Below, one piece after another: positions 17,212-25,993 of a stretch of DNA of 64,000 bases (its first letter is position 1; the number at the start of each line of letters is the position of its first letter). Source of the stretch: Microthrixaceae bacterium (lineage in GTDB: Bacteria > Actinomycetota > Acidimicrobiia > Acidimicrobiales > Microtrichaceae); assembly GCA_023957995.1 (NCBI GenBank), contig JAMLGK010000016.1, positions 1 through 64,000 of the forward strand. The letters are read 5' to 3'. Under the pieces are notes generated by a model. That model was not told the origin of the DNA. It made no database searches and saw only the letters and a list, made by a program, of their open reading frames with translations. A program made the position numbers and the translations under genes.

Positions 17212-17757
17212 ATGACCCAGATCTACCTACCCGATTCGGCCCCCGGGCTCGAGATGGCAGCCCTCGCTACATCGCCGGGTTCGTTGGCCGGCAAGCGGAT
17301 TGCGGTTCTCGACAACGGCAAGCCCAATGCGGGGGTCGTGATGACCCGGGCCGCCGAGACACTCGCGGCGCGCGCCGGTGCCGAGGTGAGCCTCGTCACC
17401 AAGAAGGGCCCCCAGGGGTTGTCGGCCAATGCCGCGGTCCCGATGGCCCGGGATGTCCTGGAGAGGCTCCTCGCCGAGTCCGACCTCGTCATAACGGGTG
17501 CGGCGGACTGTGGATCCTGCACCGCCTACTCGGTGCAGGACGCCATCGAACTGGAGCGGGCCGGAATACCGGCCGTCGTGGTCACCACGACGATGTTCGA
17601 GCCGATCGCCACCACGTTGTCGAGCAACTTCGGCCTGGCCGGGACACGCCGCCTGGTGCTACCGCACCCACTCGGCGGCACCGACACGCCGACACTGCAC
17701 GAATGGGCCGATGCGGCGACCGACCAGCTCATCTCGCTGTTCACCACGGGCTCATGA
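17212..17757 (+). CDS. UGSC-family protein (Cys form, CGSC motif)
   Basis: 181 residues. The mark of the UGSC family of (seleno)proteins is the [U/C]GSC motif; here Cys100-Gly-Ser-Cys103, and codon 100 is TGT, so this is the cysteine version, not a selenoprotein. The surrounding fold looks alpha/beta, with strand-helix units KRIAVLDNGKPNAG near the N-terminus and PAVVVTTTMFEPI after the motif. A CxxC-like redox or thiol-transfer role is likely; the family's reaction is not known to me. GGAGG precedes the ATG. The next gene's ATG overlaps its TGA. Confidence 0.85.
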   Translation: MTQIYLPDSAPGLEMAALATSPGSLAGKRIAVLDNGKPNAGVVMTRAAETLAARAGAEVSLVTKKGPQGLSANAAVPMARDVLERLLAESDLVITGAADCGSCTAYSVQDAIELERAGIPAVVVTTTMFEPIATTLSSNFGLAGTRRLVLPHPLGGTDTPTLHEWADAATDQLISLFTTGS

Positions 17758-17984
17758 ACCTCGACCTCGAACCGGCCCGGGAGCTCATGGCGGCCGACGG
17801 CATCGAGCTCACCTTCGTCAGGATGGAGGACGAGGTGGCCCATCTCTCGATGAGCGTCGTGGATGCCGAGTGCGCCGAATGCGTGCTGCCTCCCGAGATG
17901 CTGGAGCCGGTCATCCTCGACCTGTTGCGGACGTCGCACCCCACCCTCGCCGGGGTGCGCATCATCGATCCGATCCAACCCTGA
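17754..17984 (+). CDS. Small NifU-C-terminal-like CxxC protein
   Basis: 76 residues, start overlapping the UGSC stop as ATGA. The sequence reads like the C-terminal NifU domain: an R-x-L-M-A-A-D-G opening, alternating hydrophobic strands, then CAEC (Cys41, Cys44) followed by a helix and a final GVRIID strand. NifU domains carry an Fe-S cluster or act as thiol/Fe donors. Here it probably serves the two upstream proteins as electron or cluster donor. The resemblance is by eye, so the family call is tentative; the gene itself is well supported by overlap and codon use. Confidence 0.7.
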   Translation: MNLDLEPARELMAADGIELTFVRMEDEVAHLSMSVVDAECAECVLPPEMLEPVILDLLRTSHPTLAGVRIIDPIQP

Positions 17985-18000
17985 GGGTCAGCGCGTTCAC

Positions 18001-19014
18001 TCACGCGGTCGGCGGCTCGCCGGAGTACTTCTTCACGAGATCATCCAGCTCGGATGCGATCAGGCGCGTGACGGGCAACTGCCGGTCGGGATCGAGCCTC
18101 CACTGTCGCCACGGGAACACGTCGTACCAACGGTCAAGCTGCTCGAAGTTGAGTGTCGCCACGACCACCTGTTCCTCGGTTCCTGCGCTGGCGAGGACGT
18201 TGTTGAAAGCCGGGTAGGCCGGACCCGCGATCGTGCTGTGGCCGGCTGCGCTGCCGTCGCCGGTCGAACCCGTCCAGTTCGCGCTCAGGGCATACACCAG
18301 GTTCTCCTGGGCCCGGACGACGGTGGTGTTCCGCACGTAATCGGCCTTGCCGGGATTGGCTGCGCTCCTGGTCGGGTTCACGAGGATGCGGGCGCCCTTC
18401 AGCGCCAGGATCCTCGAGAGCTCCGGGTTGGACCAGAAGTCGTAACAGATCAGGATCCCGATGGGCCCGAGGGAGGTCTCCCACACCGGAAGTGCGTCAC
18501 CGGGTGAGTAGTGGCGTGTCTCCAACGGGTGGCCGAGGTGGAGCTTCCGGTAGGTGCCGACGACTCCCTCCGGGCCCACCAGCACCGCAGAGTTGTGTAT
18601 GTGTTCGGGGTGATCCGGATTCACCTCGTCGAGTCCGAACACGATGTAGGTGTCGAGTTCGGCCGCCAGTTCGGCGAGCGTGTTCGTGGATGGCCCGGGA
18701 ACAGGTTCTGCCCAGGAGCGGTGTTCCTCGCTCGGTCCCGACTCCACCGAGCAGGCGTCACAGGTCGATCCGATGGCACCCAGCGCCGATTCGGGGAACA
18801 CCACCAATCGGGCGCCCTGACGGCAGGCCTCCCGGACCTGACGCACCATCTTGGCGAGGCGATAGCTCTTGGTGGCGTCGCCATCCCCGGAAACGCCAGC
18901 GAAGTTGACGCAGGCAACCGTCACCAGGTCGGGCTGGTCACTGCCCCGCACGCCGTGGATGTCCGCCAACGGGGATTGTGGTTCCAGACCCTCGTCGGGG
19001 CGCTCAGCGGTCAT
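18001..19014 (-). CDS. Nitrilase-superfamily carbon-nitrogen hydrolase
   Basis: 337 residues. The complete nitrilase triad is visible: Glu75 in VVFPESALG, Lys157 in YRKLHLGH and Cys190 in ILICYDFW. Such enzymes hydrolyse amides, carbamoyl groups or nitriles through a Cys thioester, and have no cofactor. AAGGAG is placed well before the ATG. It is convergent with the UGSC operon (16-bp gap) and divergent from the KstR-like gene, whose operator palindrome lies in the shared 85-bp promoter, so the same repressor may control both. Confidence 0.9.
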   Translation of the reverse strand: MTAERPDEGLEPQSPLADIHGVRGSDQPDLVTVACVNFAGVSGDGDATKSYRLAKMVRQVREACRQGARLVVFPESALGAIGSTCDACSVESGPSEEHRSWAEPVPGPSTNTLAELAAELDTYIVFGLDEVNPDHPEHIHNSAVLVGPEGVVGTYRKLHLGHPLETRHYSPGDALPVWETSLGPIGILICYDFWSNPELSRILALKGARILVNPTRSAANPGKADYVRNTTVVRAQENLVYALSANWTGSTGDGSAAGHSTIAGPAYPAFNNVLASAGTEEQVVVATLNFEQLDRWYDVFPWRQWRLDPDRQLPVTRLIASELDDLVKKYSGEPPTA

Positions 19015-19065
19015 GGTTGGCTCCTTGTCGACGGTACCGGCACACGGGGAATTGAAGCGATGCGG

Positions 19066-19079
19066 TAGAACACGTTCTA
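19066..19079. promoter_or_regulatory. KstR-type operator (TAGAAC-N2-GTTCTA)
   Basis: TAGAACACGTTCTA, a perfect 6-2-6 dyad, fits the TnnAACnnGTTnnA consensus known for KstR. It ends about 20 bp before the start of a KstR-like TetR gene, which implies autorepression, and could also control the divergent nitrilase gene. Confidence 0.75.
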
Positions 19080-19099
19080 GTGTTGGTCACGTGCCCGGT

Positions 19100-19765
19100 A
19101 TGCAACCGCCCGACGAACTTCGGCCCGACGAACCTCGGCCTGACGAACTTCGGCCTGACGACGTTCGGCCGGACGAGGACGAAGGGGTCGACCCGGCCAC
19201 GCTGACACCCGACCAGCTGGGTAGGCGCCAGAGGCTGATCGACGCGGCCTTCGAGCTCGGAGCGGCGGGCGGCTACGAAGCGGTGCAGATGCGCGACGTT
19301 GCGATCACCGCGAACGTCGCGCTGGCGACGATCTACCGCAACTTCTCCTCCAAGGACGAGCTGCTCGCGGCAGCGATGACCGAATGGACCGATCGACTGC
19401 GGGACCGGGTGGTGCAACGCCCGCCCAAGGGCGATTCCCCCGCCGAGCAGATGATCGATGTGCTCAACCGGGCCTGTGCCGCCATGCAGCGCCAACCGAA
19501 GCTGTCCGCGGCACTCATCCGGGCGTTGTCCTCCCCGGATGCCGGCGCGGTCGGAGGTGGCAGCTCGGTTCGGCGTTCGATCGTGTCGATGGGTGAGGGG
19601 ATCCTGAGCCAACTCGACCAACAGGTGCGGGTCGACATCCTGGCCGTGCTGGGCCATGTCTGGTACTCGAGTCTGATCTCCTGGGCCAACGGTCGGTCGA
19701 GCTTCGAGCGCGTCAACGAAGAACTCGAGCGGGCCTGCCACGTCCTCATCGATCCCTACGACTGA
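19100..19765 (+). CDS. KstR-like TetR-family transcriptional repressor
   Basis: 221 residues. ATG 19100 is used; an in-frame GTG at 19091 would add three residues and neither has a clear Shine-Dalgarno. The first ~30 residues are an acidic pentapeptide-repeat tail. The HTH and helix context read RRQRLIDAAFELGAAGGYEAVQMRDVA...ATIYRNFSSKDELL, and the ligand domain has LNRACAAMQRQPKLSAALIRAL and VWYSSLISW, closely paralleling mycobacterial KstR, the repressor of sterol catabolism that is released by steroid CoA thioesters. A KstR-type box lies at its start and two similar boxes precede the ABC-transporter operon. It probably senses an acyl-CoA made by the pathway. Confidence 0.85.
   Translation: MQPPDELRPDEPRPDELRPDDVRPDEDEGVDPATLTPDQLGRRQRLIDAAFELGAAGGYEAVQMRDVAITANVALATIYRNFSSKDELLAAAMTEWTDRLRDRVVQRPPKGDSPAEQMIDVLNRACAAMQRQPKLSAALIRALSSPDAGAVGGGSSVRRSIVSMGEGILSQLDQQVRVDILAVLGHVWYSSLISWANGRSSFERVNEELERACHVLIDPYD
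19111..19170. repeat. Four 15-bp repeats in the KstR-like gene's N-terminus
   Basis: Units YGACGAACTTCGGCC at 19111, 19126, 19141 and 19156 encode repeated P-D-E-L-R/P-D-E-P-R sequence ahead of the HTH. Frame-preserving; likely a disordered tail. Confidence 0.9.
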
Positions 19766-19776
19766 GCCGGGGGTGT

Positions 19777-21219
19777 TCACAGCACCTCCAGGGCCGGTCG
19801 CTCCCTGAGTGGCTTGTCCCGCAGACGCAGCGCCAACACGATGGACACGAGACCCACCGGAACTCCTGCCAGGAACACGCGCTGCAGTGCCTGGGCGAAT
19901 GCGGCCGGGTCGGCATCGCTGCCCGACAGGGCCGAGTTCAGGAGCCCACCGAAGACGGGCACGCCCATGGTCGCGCCGAGCGATCGGAACAACAGCGTGG
20001 TCGACGTGGCGGTACCGAGATTCTCCACCGGCGCACTGTTCTGCGCTGCCAGCAACGACGGTTGCATGACGAAGCCGATGCCCACACCCAGCACGAGCGC
20101 ATAGAGGCCCATCACCGGACCCGAGGTCCGGGTTCCCACCGTGGCGAGAAGGGCCACGCCCGCGGTCATGAGCAACGATCCGGCGAGGGGCCACAGACGG
20201 TAGGCGCCGGAGCGTTCCACCTGGCGACCCGACACGAGTGTGCCCACCGCCGCTCCGAGCATCAGGGGCATCAGCGTCAACCCGGCCGCCGTCGGACTGA
20301 CTCCACCGACCTCCTGCACGAACAGTGGGATGAAGAAGATCCCGCACCAGATGAGCACCCCGCTGGTGAAGTTCACACCCACTGCGATCCTCACCACCGA
20401 GTCGCGGAGCAGACCCAACGGGAGTGCGGGTTCCGGTGCGACCATCTCCCGCCACACGAATGCCACCAGCACCACCGGAAGGGCGAGGACGAGGGTGACG
20501 ATAGTGGGCGAGGTCCAGGCGAGTTCGGAGCCCCCGAGTGTCGCCACCACCACGAGGGCACTCAGCCCCACGACCATCAGTGCCGAACCGACCCAGTCGA
20601 GTCGGTGCGACACCACCCGCGCGGGTGCATGGAGCCGGACCGCGATGATGACCAGCGCCACGACACCGACCGGCAGGTTCACGAAGAAGGCCCAGCGCCA
20701 ACTGAGGTGGTCGACGAACAGACCCCCCACCAGCGGTCCGGCGATGCTCGACACGGCGAACATGATGCCCTGGTACGAGAGCCATCGACCGAGCTTGCGC
20801 GCGGGCACTATGTCGGCCAGAGCCGCCATCGGAAGGGCCGCCAGGCCGCCACCTCCCACCCCCTGGACGAAGCGGGCGATCAGCAATTGGTCCATCGTGC
20901 GCGCCGCCCCGCACGCCAACGATGCGACCAGGAAGATCGTCAGTGCGATGATCAGCATCCGTTTGCGCCCGAAGATGTCGCCGAGCTTGCCGTGCAGGGG
21001 CATGGTCGCGACTCCGGCGAGCGCATAGGCGGTGACCACCCATGTGACCCTGGAGAATCCACCCAGGTCGTCGGTTATCGAAGGCAGCGCCGTCGCCACG
21101 ATGGTGCCGTCCAACGTGCCCATGATCTGGGCCAGCTGCAATCCGATGAACGCCAGCAGCACGGCGCGCGCGGACGACCGCGGCGCGGCGTCGAGTTCGG
21201 CGGAACCTCTCACCGACAT
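19777..21219 (-). CDS. MFS transporter, DHA2 (EmrB/QacA) type
   Basis: 480 residues from ATG 21219; the longer open frame reaches into the neighbouring gene and is basic nonsense. Motif A is present as GKLGDIFGRKRM after TM2, and motif C-like Gly/Pro-rich sequence (SIAGPLVGGLF) occurs in TM5. About 14 transmembrane segments are predicted by hydrophobicity, as in drug:H+ antiporters of the DHA2 family. As the last gene of the ABC-transporter/FadD unit, 25 bp after the amidohydrolase, it may expel pathway intermediates or xenobiotics. It is convergent with the KstR-like gene (11 bp). Confidence 0.9.
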   Translation of the reverse strand: MSVRGSAELDAAPRSSARAVLLAFIGLQLAQIMGTLDGTIVATALPSITDDLGGFSRVTWVVTAYALAGVATMPLHGKLGDIFGRKRMLIIALTIFLVASLACGAARTMDQLLIARFVQGVGGGGLAALPMAALADIVPARKLGRWLSYQGIMFAVSSIAGPLVGGLFVDHLSWRWAFFVNLPVGVVALVIIAVRLHAPARVVSHRLDWVGSALMVVGLSALVVVATLGGSELAWTSPTIVTLVLALPVVLVAFVWREMVAPEPALPLGLLRDSVVRIAVGVNFTSGVLIWCGIFFIPLFVQEVGGVSPTAAGLTLMPLMLGAAVGTLVSGRQVERSGAYRLWPLAGSLLMTAGVALLATVGTRTSGPVMGLYALVLGVGIGFVMQPSLLAAQNSAPVENLGTATSTTLLFRSLGATMGVPVFGGLLNSALSGSDADPAAFAQALQRVFLAGVPVGLVSIVLALRLRDKPLRERPALEVL

Positions 21220-21244
21220 CGACGCTGCGCACGGGCGCAGCCCG

Positions 21245-22492
21245 TCACTTGAGCGCTCGGGAATCCATGTCACTCGAGAGACGTTCGAGCTTCTTGTCGG
21301 GGATCCCCTCGATCGGCGTCGCGACCTCCTCGACGGTCGGGCCGACCGTTGCCGCGAGAGCATCCATCGCCGCCAGGTCGAAGTCGTAGAAGGCCGCCGC
21401 ATTGCCGGCGAGCATCTGACGGAGTTCCTCCTCGGGAACGTCGTGGAATCGAGCCCGCAGGTTCTCCCGGGTGTATGGGTAGGTGCCCTCGTCGTGGGGA
21501 TAGTCGCTTCCCCACATGAACTTGTGCAGTCCGATCTGGTGGCGGGCCTCGACGTCCGCCTGCTTGGGCTGGCTCACGCCCATCCAGAAGTTCTGTTCGA
21601 AGTAGTCGGTGGCATCGTGGGAAAGGACCTGGTCCTTGCCGTAGCGGATCTCGCCGATCGCGCCGGCGTCGCGCACGCCCCGGATCACGAAGTTGAGCCG
21701 CTCGAGCAGCGGCGGCACCCAGGAACAACCAGACTCGGTGATGACGACCCTCAGGCGCGGGAACCGTTCGAACACGCCCGAGAGCATCATCTGCACCATC
21801 GGACGTTCGGTGTAGAACGGCACCTCGTTGATGTACAACATCATCGCTGTCGGGTACGGGCCGTAGTCGGGATTGCCGGTGCCGCTGTGCACGTTGACCG
21901 GCACGTCGAGGTCCTGGAGGACCTGCCACAACGGGTCGTAGCACGGGTCATAGAGCGGCTTCACCCACTTGACGTCGGGAGCGATGTTGGGCAGCAGGAT
22001 CCCACCTCGGAGTCCGTGCTCCTTGATCCAACGCACATCCTCGATCGCGTCGTCGACGTCGTTGAGGAAGATCTGGCCCACCCCTGCACGCCGTTCGGGG
22101 AACTCCCCACACCAGTCGACGAGCCACCGGTTGTGCGCGTGGATGCCCGCGCGACGATGGCGGTACTGCTCGTCTGTCGGGGGCTTGGCGAAGAGCACGA
22201 AGCTGGGGAAGAACGGCGGGACGGTGTTGGGGAACACCACCTCACCCACTATCCCGTCCTCCTCCTGTTGGGAGTTGCGCATCTCGTTGTCCCAGTTGCG
22301 CAGCCGGCGCTTGTCGCCCATGTCCTTGTAGGGGTTCTTGTACTCACCGCGCCAGGCGTCGAAGTCGTCCAGGAACTCGGGATCGAGGTATTCGCGGTAC
22401 GCCTTGTGGCTCCCGCCGGCATGGCAGTCGGCGGAGATGATCGTGTAGCGATCGGCCCCTACGGCGGTCTGGTTGTTCTCGGTCATGGTCAT
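21245..22492 (-). CDS. Amidohydrolase_2-family metal hydrolase/decarboxylase
   Basis: 415 residues. N-terminal ISADCHAGG replaces the usual HxH with DxH-type ligands, followed by VNVHSGTGN mid-protein and the C-terminal FMWGSDYPHDEGTYP. This is the ACMSD/gamma-resorcylate decarboxylase superfamily in the long form common in actinomycete catabolic clusters. Expected activity is hydrolysis or decarboxylation on an activated ring or acyl substrate. It follows the acyl-CoA synthetase by 13 bp and precedes the MFS gene, so belongs to the ABC-transporter operon. Another, similar gene occurs at 41380. Confidence 0.87.
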   Translation of the reverse strand: MTMTENNQTAVGADRYTIISADCHAGGSHKAYREYLDPEFLDDFDAWRGEYKNPYKDMGDKRRLRNWDNEMRNSQQEEDGIVGEVVFPNTVPPFFPSFVLFAKPPTDEQYRHRRAGIHAHNRWLVDWCGEFPERRAGVGQIFLNDVDDAIEDVRWIKEHGLRGGILLPNIAPDVKWVKPLYDPCYDPLWQVLQDLDVPVNVHSGTGNPDYGPYPTAMMLYINEVPFYTERPMVQMMLSGVFERFPRLRVVITESGCSWVPPLLERLNFVIRGVRDAGAIGEIRYGKDQVLSHDATDYFEQNFWMGVSQPKQADVEARHQIGLHKFMWGSDYPHDEGTYPYTRENLRARFHDVPEEELRQMLAGNAAAFYDFDLAAMDALAATVGPTVEEVATPIEGIPDKKLERLSSDMDSRALK

Positions 22493-22505
22493 GTGTGTGA
22501 ACCCC

Positions 22506-24134
22506 TCAGCTTTCTGACGGTTGGTTGTTGTCGCGGGCCTGGATCAGTGAACGAACGGTCTTGTAGTCGGGTTTGCCGCTCGGTTGGCGCGGCATCTCGT
22601 CTATGAGATGCAGCTCCCGTGGGGCCTTGTAGCCGGCCAGCCTGCCCCTGGTGAACTCCACCAGTTCCTCGAGAGTCGGCTCCTCACCGGGGCGCGGTTG
22701 CACCAATGCCGTCACCCGTTGGCCCCAACGCTCGTCGTCCATTCCGAGCACGAGGGCGTCGAAGACCGACGGATGTGCCTTGAGCACCGACTCCACCTCT
22801 TCGGGGTAGATCTTCTCGCCACCGGAGTTGATGCACTGTGACCCCCGACCGAGCAGCGTGATCGTGCCGTCCAACTCGACCCGCGCCAGATCCCCGGGGA
22901 CCGAATGACGTGCACCCTGCACTTCGATGAAGGTGGCGGCTGACTTCGCAGGATCCTTGTAGTACCCGATGGGAACGTTCCCGCCGCGGGCCAGACGACC
23001 GATCTCACCCGGTCCCACGGGGACGTTGTCGTCATCTATCACCAGCGTGTTGGGTCCGGGAGCCACCGTCAGCAGACCGCCTGTGTCGTCCGGTGGTTCG
23101 AGATCCGAATCGGCGCTCAGCACGCGCATGCCGTTGAAACCACCCTCGGAGGACCCGACGGCCTCGCTGATGAATATGTTCGGCAGCCGGTCGAAGACCT
23201 TCCGCTTGACCACGGGTGAGAACACCGCCGCGGTGGAGCTCAGTGCGACCAGCGACGACAGGTCGTAGGTGCGTTGGTCCATGGCGTCGATGAGCGGAAG
23301 TGCCATCGCGTCGCCGGTGATCGTGACCACCGCTATGTCGTACTCCTCGACCGCTGCCCAGACGAGATGTGGATCGAAGCGGGGCAACAACACGTTGGTG
23401 ACACCCTTGAACAGTCCGCCGAGTGTTCCCCACTGGGCTGCGCCGTGTATCAGTGGCGCCAGGACCAGCCCGACCGGAGGAACCTCCTCGGCCGCTGTCC
23501 TGGCGAGCAGGAACTCGTCGGTGATCCGCTCGCCGGTGACGAAGTCGATTCCGCCGCCGAGCGCGCGCCACACGTCCTCGTGGCGCCACATGACGCCCTT
23601 GGGCATACCCGTGGTACCGCCCGTGTAGAGGATGTACAGGTCGCCGTCGTCGCGGGTAGCGAAATCACGCTCGTCGCTCTGTTCGGCCAGGGCGGACTCG
23701 TAGTCCACGGCACCGGAACGCACCGGAGTATCCGTCCCGTCGTCGATCTCGATCAGGTGTCGGAGGGTGTGGACCCGCTGGGTCACCGCAGCGATCCTGT
23801 CCGCGAACGATGACTGGTAGAGCACCGCGACCACGTCTGCGTTGTCGAACAGGTACGCCAGCTCCTCGTCCTCGTAGCGGTAGTTCACGTTGATGGGAAC
23901 CGCACGCAGCTTGTAGGTGGCGAGCATCGACTCGACGTATTCGATGCTGTTGAGCGAGTAGATCGCGACGTGGTCGCGCTCCCCGATCCCGTTGGCGGCC
24001 ATGTGGTGGGCGAGCCGGTTCGCGCGGGCATCCAGTTCGGAGAAGGTCACCGATCGGTCACCACAGATCAGCGCGGTGCGGTCGGGAACCGCATCCGCGG
24101 TGTGCTCTGCCAGGTCCGCCAGGTTGAACGCCAT
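22506..24134 (-). CDS. Acyl-CoA synthetase (FadD-like, AMP-forming)
   Basis: 542 residues. The ANL superfamily P-loop is DLYILYTGGTTGMPKGVMW (~165-185); the GRGSQCINSGGEKIYPEEVE hinge region and C-terminal PRQPSGKPDYKTVR with the catalytic Lys are also present. The enzyme activates a carboxylic acid through an acyl-adenylate to its CoA thioester in the cytosol. Coupled with the upstream uptake system it would trap the imported acid as CoA ester, and that ester is the likely effector of the KstR-like repressor (inference). Substrate class (fatty acid, steroid or aryl side chain) cannot be fixed from sequence. Confidence 0.92.
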   Translation of the reverse strand: MAFNLADLAEHTADAVPDRTALICGDRSVTFSELDARANRLAHHMAANGIGERDHVAIYSLNSIEYVESMLATYKLRAVPINVNYRYEDEELAYLFDNADVVAVLYQSSFADRIAAVTQRVHTLRHLIEIDDGTDTPVRSGAVDYESALAEQSDERDFATRDDGDLYILYTGGTTGMPKGVMWRHEDVWRALGGGIDFVTGERITDEFLLARTAAEEVPPVGLVLAPLIHGAAQWGTLGGLFKGVTNVLLPRFDPHLVWAAVEEYDIAVVTITGDAMALPLIDAMDQRTYDLSSLVALSSTAAVFSPVVKRKVFDRLPNIFISEAVGSSEGGFNGMRVLSADSDLEPPDDTGGLLTVAPGPNTLVIDDDNVPVGPGEIGRLARGGNVPIGYYKDPAKSAATFIEVQGARHSVPGDLARVELDGTITLLGRGSQCINSGGEKIYPEEVESVLKAHPSVFDALVLGMDDERWGQRVTALVQPRPGEEPTLEELVEFTRGRLAGYKAPRELHLIDEMPRQPSGKPDYKTVRSLIQARDNNQPSES

Positions 24135-24142
24135 TGCCTACC

Positions 24143-24499
24143 TCACTCCCCCGACCGAAGGGCTTCGATGAGCCGATCGGTCTGGGTGGTCTGCTCCCAT
24201 GAGTTCCTGGCCAGCCAGAAACGGAGGAACTGGGCGATGGAGTAGCGCACGAACACGGCGCTGCCCACCACTGCGACCGCGAGTCCGATGATCGCGATCA
24301 CGATCGCGTCGCGCTGTTGGAGCGGGTTGAGCGTGCCGTGGCTCACGAAGTACGCGATGACGGCGACGGCCACCCCGACGCCCATGAGCACCGCACCGCC
24401 CACCAACAGCTTCCGGTCGCGCGAGCTGTTCGCACCGGGTAGGCGCATGTCCGCAACGGCCGCGGTGAACTGTTCGACTCGTTGTTCGTTCTCGAGCAT
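24143..24499 (-). CDS. Small two-TM membrane protein of unknown function
   Basis: 118 residues. Two strong hydrophobic segments (about 31-52 and 65-86) are separated by a short loop; the N-terminus and the C-terminal RLIEALRSGE tail are charged and probably cytoplasmic. No family is recognised. It lies seven bases after LivF and eight before the acyl-CoA synthetase, so is tightly embedded in the operon and may assist coupling of transport to activation at the membrane. Confidence 0.75.
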   Translation of the reverse strand: MLENEQRVEQFTAAVADMRLPGANSSRDRKLLVGGAVLMGVGVAVAVIAYFVSHGTLNPLQQRDAIVIAIIGLAVAVVGSAVFVRYSIAQFLRFWLARNSWEQTTQTDRLIEALRSGE

Positions 24500-24506
24500 G
24501 ACTCTC

Positions 24507-25265
24507 CTATCCGCCCAGGTAGGCCTGGGTCAGCTTGGCTTCGATGTCTCTCGGTCGCCCCGTGTCGATGACGTGGCCCTGCACCATCAGCGCAGCCTTG
24601 TCGGCGACGTTCATGACGATCCGAGCGAACTGCTCCACGAGCAGGATCGACGTTCCCTTGTCGGCCACTTCGCGCACCTGTTCATAGAGCCCCTCGACGA
24701 CCAGTGGGGCGAGCCCCATCGAGAGTTCGTCGAGGACCAGCAGAACCGGGTCGGTGGCCAGGCCCCGCGCCATGGCCAGCATCTGTTGCTGACCACCCGA
24801 GAGCGTTCCGCTGACGCGGTCGAGCAGCGTGGCGAGTTGGGGGAAGTGGGCGATCGACTTCTCCTCCACCTCGGAGCGCCCGACCCCGCGGTGGGTCATC
24901 ATCCAGAGGTTGTCGCGGACCGTCAGGTTGGGGAAGATGCCGCGGCCCTCGGGGATCAGGCACAACCCGAGACGAGCGAGGTCATCGGCACGTGCCCCGT
25001 TCACGCGTCGTCCAGCGAGAACGACATCACCGGCCGATGCCGGATGGAGGCCGGCCAGCACCTTCAAGGCGGTCGACTTGCCGGCCCCGTTGGGACCGAG
25101 CAGGGCAACGACCTCTCCGGGCGCAACGCTGAGGTCGACACCGTGGAGCACCTCGATTCCCTCGTAGGCGGCCCTCACCCCGCGGAGCTCGAGAAGCGCA
25201 GGCTGCGTGCCGGGCTCCGGTTCGCGTTCCGGTGAGCCGGGTCCCGCCACTGGCTCAGCGTTCAC
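24507..25265 (-). CDS. livF: Branched-chain-type ABC transporter ATPase LivF
   Basis: 252 residues from GTG 25265, which overlaps the LivG stop as GTGA. Walker A LLGPNGAGKST, signature LSGGQQQMLAMARGL, Walker B LLVLDELSMGLAP and the switch His region replaced by LLVEQFARIV mark the LivF branch of HAAT transporters. It powers import with LivG and the fused permease at the inner membrane. A variable ~20-residue Pro/Glu-rich leader precedes the ATPase domain. Confidence 0.93.
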   Translation of the reverse strand: MNAEPVAGPGSPEREPEPGTQPALLELRGVRAAYEGIEVLHGVDLSVAPGEVVALLGPNGAGKSTALKVLAGLHPASAGDVVLAGRRVNGARADDLARLGLCLIPEGRGIFPNLTVRDNLWMMTHRGVGRSEVEEKSIAHFPQLATLLDRVSGTLSGGQQQMLAMARGLATDPVLLVLDELSMGLAPLVVEGLYEQVREVADKGTSILLVEQFARIVMNVADKAALMVQGHVIDTGRPRDIEAKLTQAYLGG

Positions 25266-25993
25266 GATGCGCTCCGCGCGTCGGTTCCGAGGTAGGCGTC
25301 GAGGACCACCGTGTTGGCCTGGATCTCGCTCGGGGTGCCCACGGCGATGATCTGGCCGAGATCGAGGACGTGCACGCAGTGGCAAACATCCATGACCAGC
25401 GACATGTCGTGTTCGACGAGAAGCACCGCCGTGCCCTCATCGGCGATCTCCACGAGCAGTCGCCCGAAGCGCTCGGTCTCCCGGTCGTCCTGACCGGACG
25501 CAGGCTCGTCGAGGAGCAGTACCCGCGGCTTGCACGCGAGAGCCCGCCCCAGCTCGACCAGACGGCCCTGTCCGGTGGGAATCGAGGTGGTCCGTTCGTC
25601 GGCTACCTCGCGCAGGCCGACACGGTCGATCACAGCCTCGGTGAGGGCCCCCACGTCGGTGTGGTCGCGGGCCCATCGACTTCGGATGTCCGCGGCCACC
25701 CGGATGTTCTCACGCACGGTCAGCATCGTGAACAGCTCGAGCTGCTGGAACGTCCGTGCGAGGCCGCATCGTGCCCTCTTGTGCAGGCTCGTACCCGTCA
25801 CGTCCCTGCCGTCGATGGTGATGGTGCCACTTGTGGGTGTGACCAGCCCGGAGATGGCGTTGAAGAGGGTGGTCTTGCCGGCTCCGTTGGGTCCGATCAG
25901 CCCGGTGATCTGACCCGCGGGTGCCGCTATGGAAACCCGACTCAGGGCCTGATGGCCTCCGAACTGCACCGAGACGTCGCGGGCCTCAAGCAT
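25262..25993 (-). CDS. livG: Branched-chain-type ABC transporter ATPase LivG
   Basis: 243 residues. Walker A GLIGPNGAGKTTL and Walker B VLLLDEPASG are intact, Q-loop TFQQLELF is present, and the switch His is in LLVEHDMSLVMDV. The signature motif reads IPTGQGRLVELGRAL, so the usual LSxGQ is degenerate (TGQGR); LivG proteins commonly vary here. It overlaps the permease gene by 8 bp and LivF by 4 bp. Together with LivF it forms an asymmetric ATPase pair. Confidence 0.92.
   Translation of the reverse strand: MLEARDVSVQFGGHQALSRVSIAAPAGQITGLIGPNGAGKTTLFNAISGLVTPTSGTITIDGRDVTGTSLHKRARCGLARTFQQLELFTMLTVRENIRVAADIRSRWARDHTDVGALTEAVIDRVGLREVADERTTSIPTGQGRLVELGRALACKPRVLLLDEPASGQDDRETERFGRLLVEIADEGTAVLLVEHDMSLVMDVCHCVHVLDLGQIIAVGTPSEIQANTVVLDAYLGTDARSAS

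Noticed and set aside
17509-17520. Possible selenocysteine (UGSC) site in the 17212 gene
   Set aside because: The codon for residue 100 is TGT, not TGA, so it encodes Cys; no SECIS-like structure is needed.
20062-21252. 396-residue + strand open frame over the MFS gene
   Set aside because: His/Arg/Asp-rich composition, no domain, and fully antisense to a clear 14-TM transporter.
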